This document shows positions 13,014 through 13,068 of a stretch of DNA of 13,068 nt, in pieces. The notes below the pieces were generated by a model. The model had not been told where the DNA came from. It did no database searches and worked only from the letters and a program-made list of their open reading frames with translations. Numbering within the stretch: the stretch's first letter is position 1; every line of letters begins with the position of its first letter. The DNA is taken from positions 1 through 13,068 of the forward strand of contig DASZKX010000270.1 of assembly GCA_035552735.1 (NCBI GenBank). Direction: 5' to 3'. The DNA is from VAZQ01 sp035552735. GTDB taxonomy: Bacteria; Pseudomonadota; Alphaproteobacteria; Rhizobiales; Xanthobacteraceae. The position numbers and the translations under genes were made by a program.

Positions 13014-13068
13014 GGCGCAATCGCTTTATTGCGCCGCTCGGCGAGGCTGACGGCGCAATAAAGCGATT
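13014..13068 (+). terminator. Large inverted repeat after mrp, cut by window edge
   Basis: AATCGCTTTATTGCGCCG (13019-13036) and its perfect reverse complement (13051-13068) form 18-bp arms around a 14-base loop. A second, smaller hairpin, GGCGCAAT-cgcttt-ATTGCGCC (13014-13035), competes with it. It starts 10 bp beyond the mrp stop, so it may end the transcript, but no T-run is seen within the window. The nested GGCGCAAT palindromes resemble intergenic repeats found many times in Bradyrhizobium-like genomes, so it may be a REP-type element rather than a dedicated terminator. Its right end may continue past the window. Confidence 0.65.

Overview
The window looks like chromosome from a GC-rich alphaproteobacterium, most likely a Hyphomicrobiales (Rhizobiales) member near Bradyrhizobium. 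This is inferred from the codon bias, a PdhS/DivJ-type histidine kinase, an orphan Bug/TctC binding protein with a Tat-like leader, a TIGR02281-type retropepsin, and palindromic intergenic repeats of a kind common in that group. No rRNA, tRNA or CRISPR array was seen.

Layout. Positions 1-112 hold the tail of a helix-turn-helix (HigA-antitoxin-like) gene, and 113-370 show nothing convincing. A Bug/TctC solute-binding protein (371-1348, minus) is divergent from a LysR regulator (1494-2417, plus), with symmetric repeats in the shared promoter gap. From 2736 to 6221 the window holds what I read as a 3.4-kb integrated element in the 5' end of dusA. A perfect 32-bp direct repeat lies at both ends (2736-2767 and 6190-6221), and it is coding sequence for the SIAPMMEWTDR region of DusA. 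The left copy belongs to the displaced original start of dusA (GTG at 2709). The right copy is inside the working dusA, whose start and first six codons now come from element DNA. dusA is a known target of integrases, but no integrase is present here, so the element looks non-autonomous or decayed.

Element cargo: a trypsin-like serine protease broken by a frameshift, an unrecognised 167-residue protein, the mobile mystery protein A/B pair (XRE regulator plus Fic enzyme, start and stop overlapping), and the first third or so of a DUF3800-like protein. The XRE-fic promoter carries an array of operator-like inverted repeats at an almost exact 33-bp period, running into the XRE start codon. I consider the att-flanked element and this array the most interesting parts of the window.

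From 6172 on the region is ordinary chromosome. dusA and a TauE/SafE transporter form a plus-strand pair. A membrane-anchored retropepsin-like protease, a PdhS-type histidine kinase and a 3-hydroxyisobutyrate-dehydrogenase-family enzyme lie on the minus strand. A plus-strand Mrp/ApbC iron-sulfur carrier ends the window. The gaps between these genes hold a 28-bp tandem duplication, a two-tier palindrome, a cluster of TTAA half-sites before the kinase, a 17-bp tandem repeat in the mrp leader, and an 18-bp-arm inverted repeat at the window edge.
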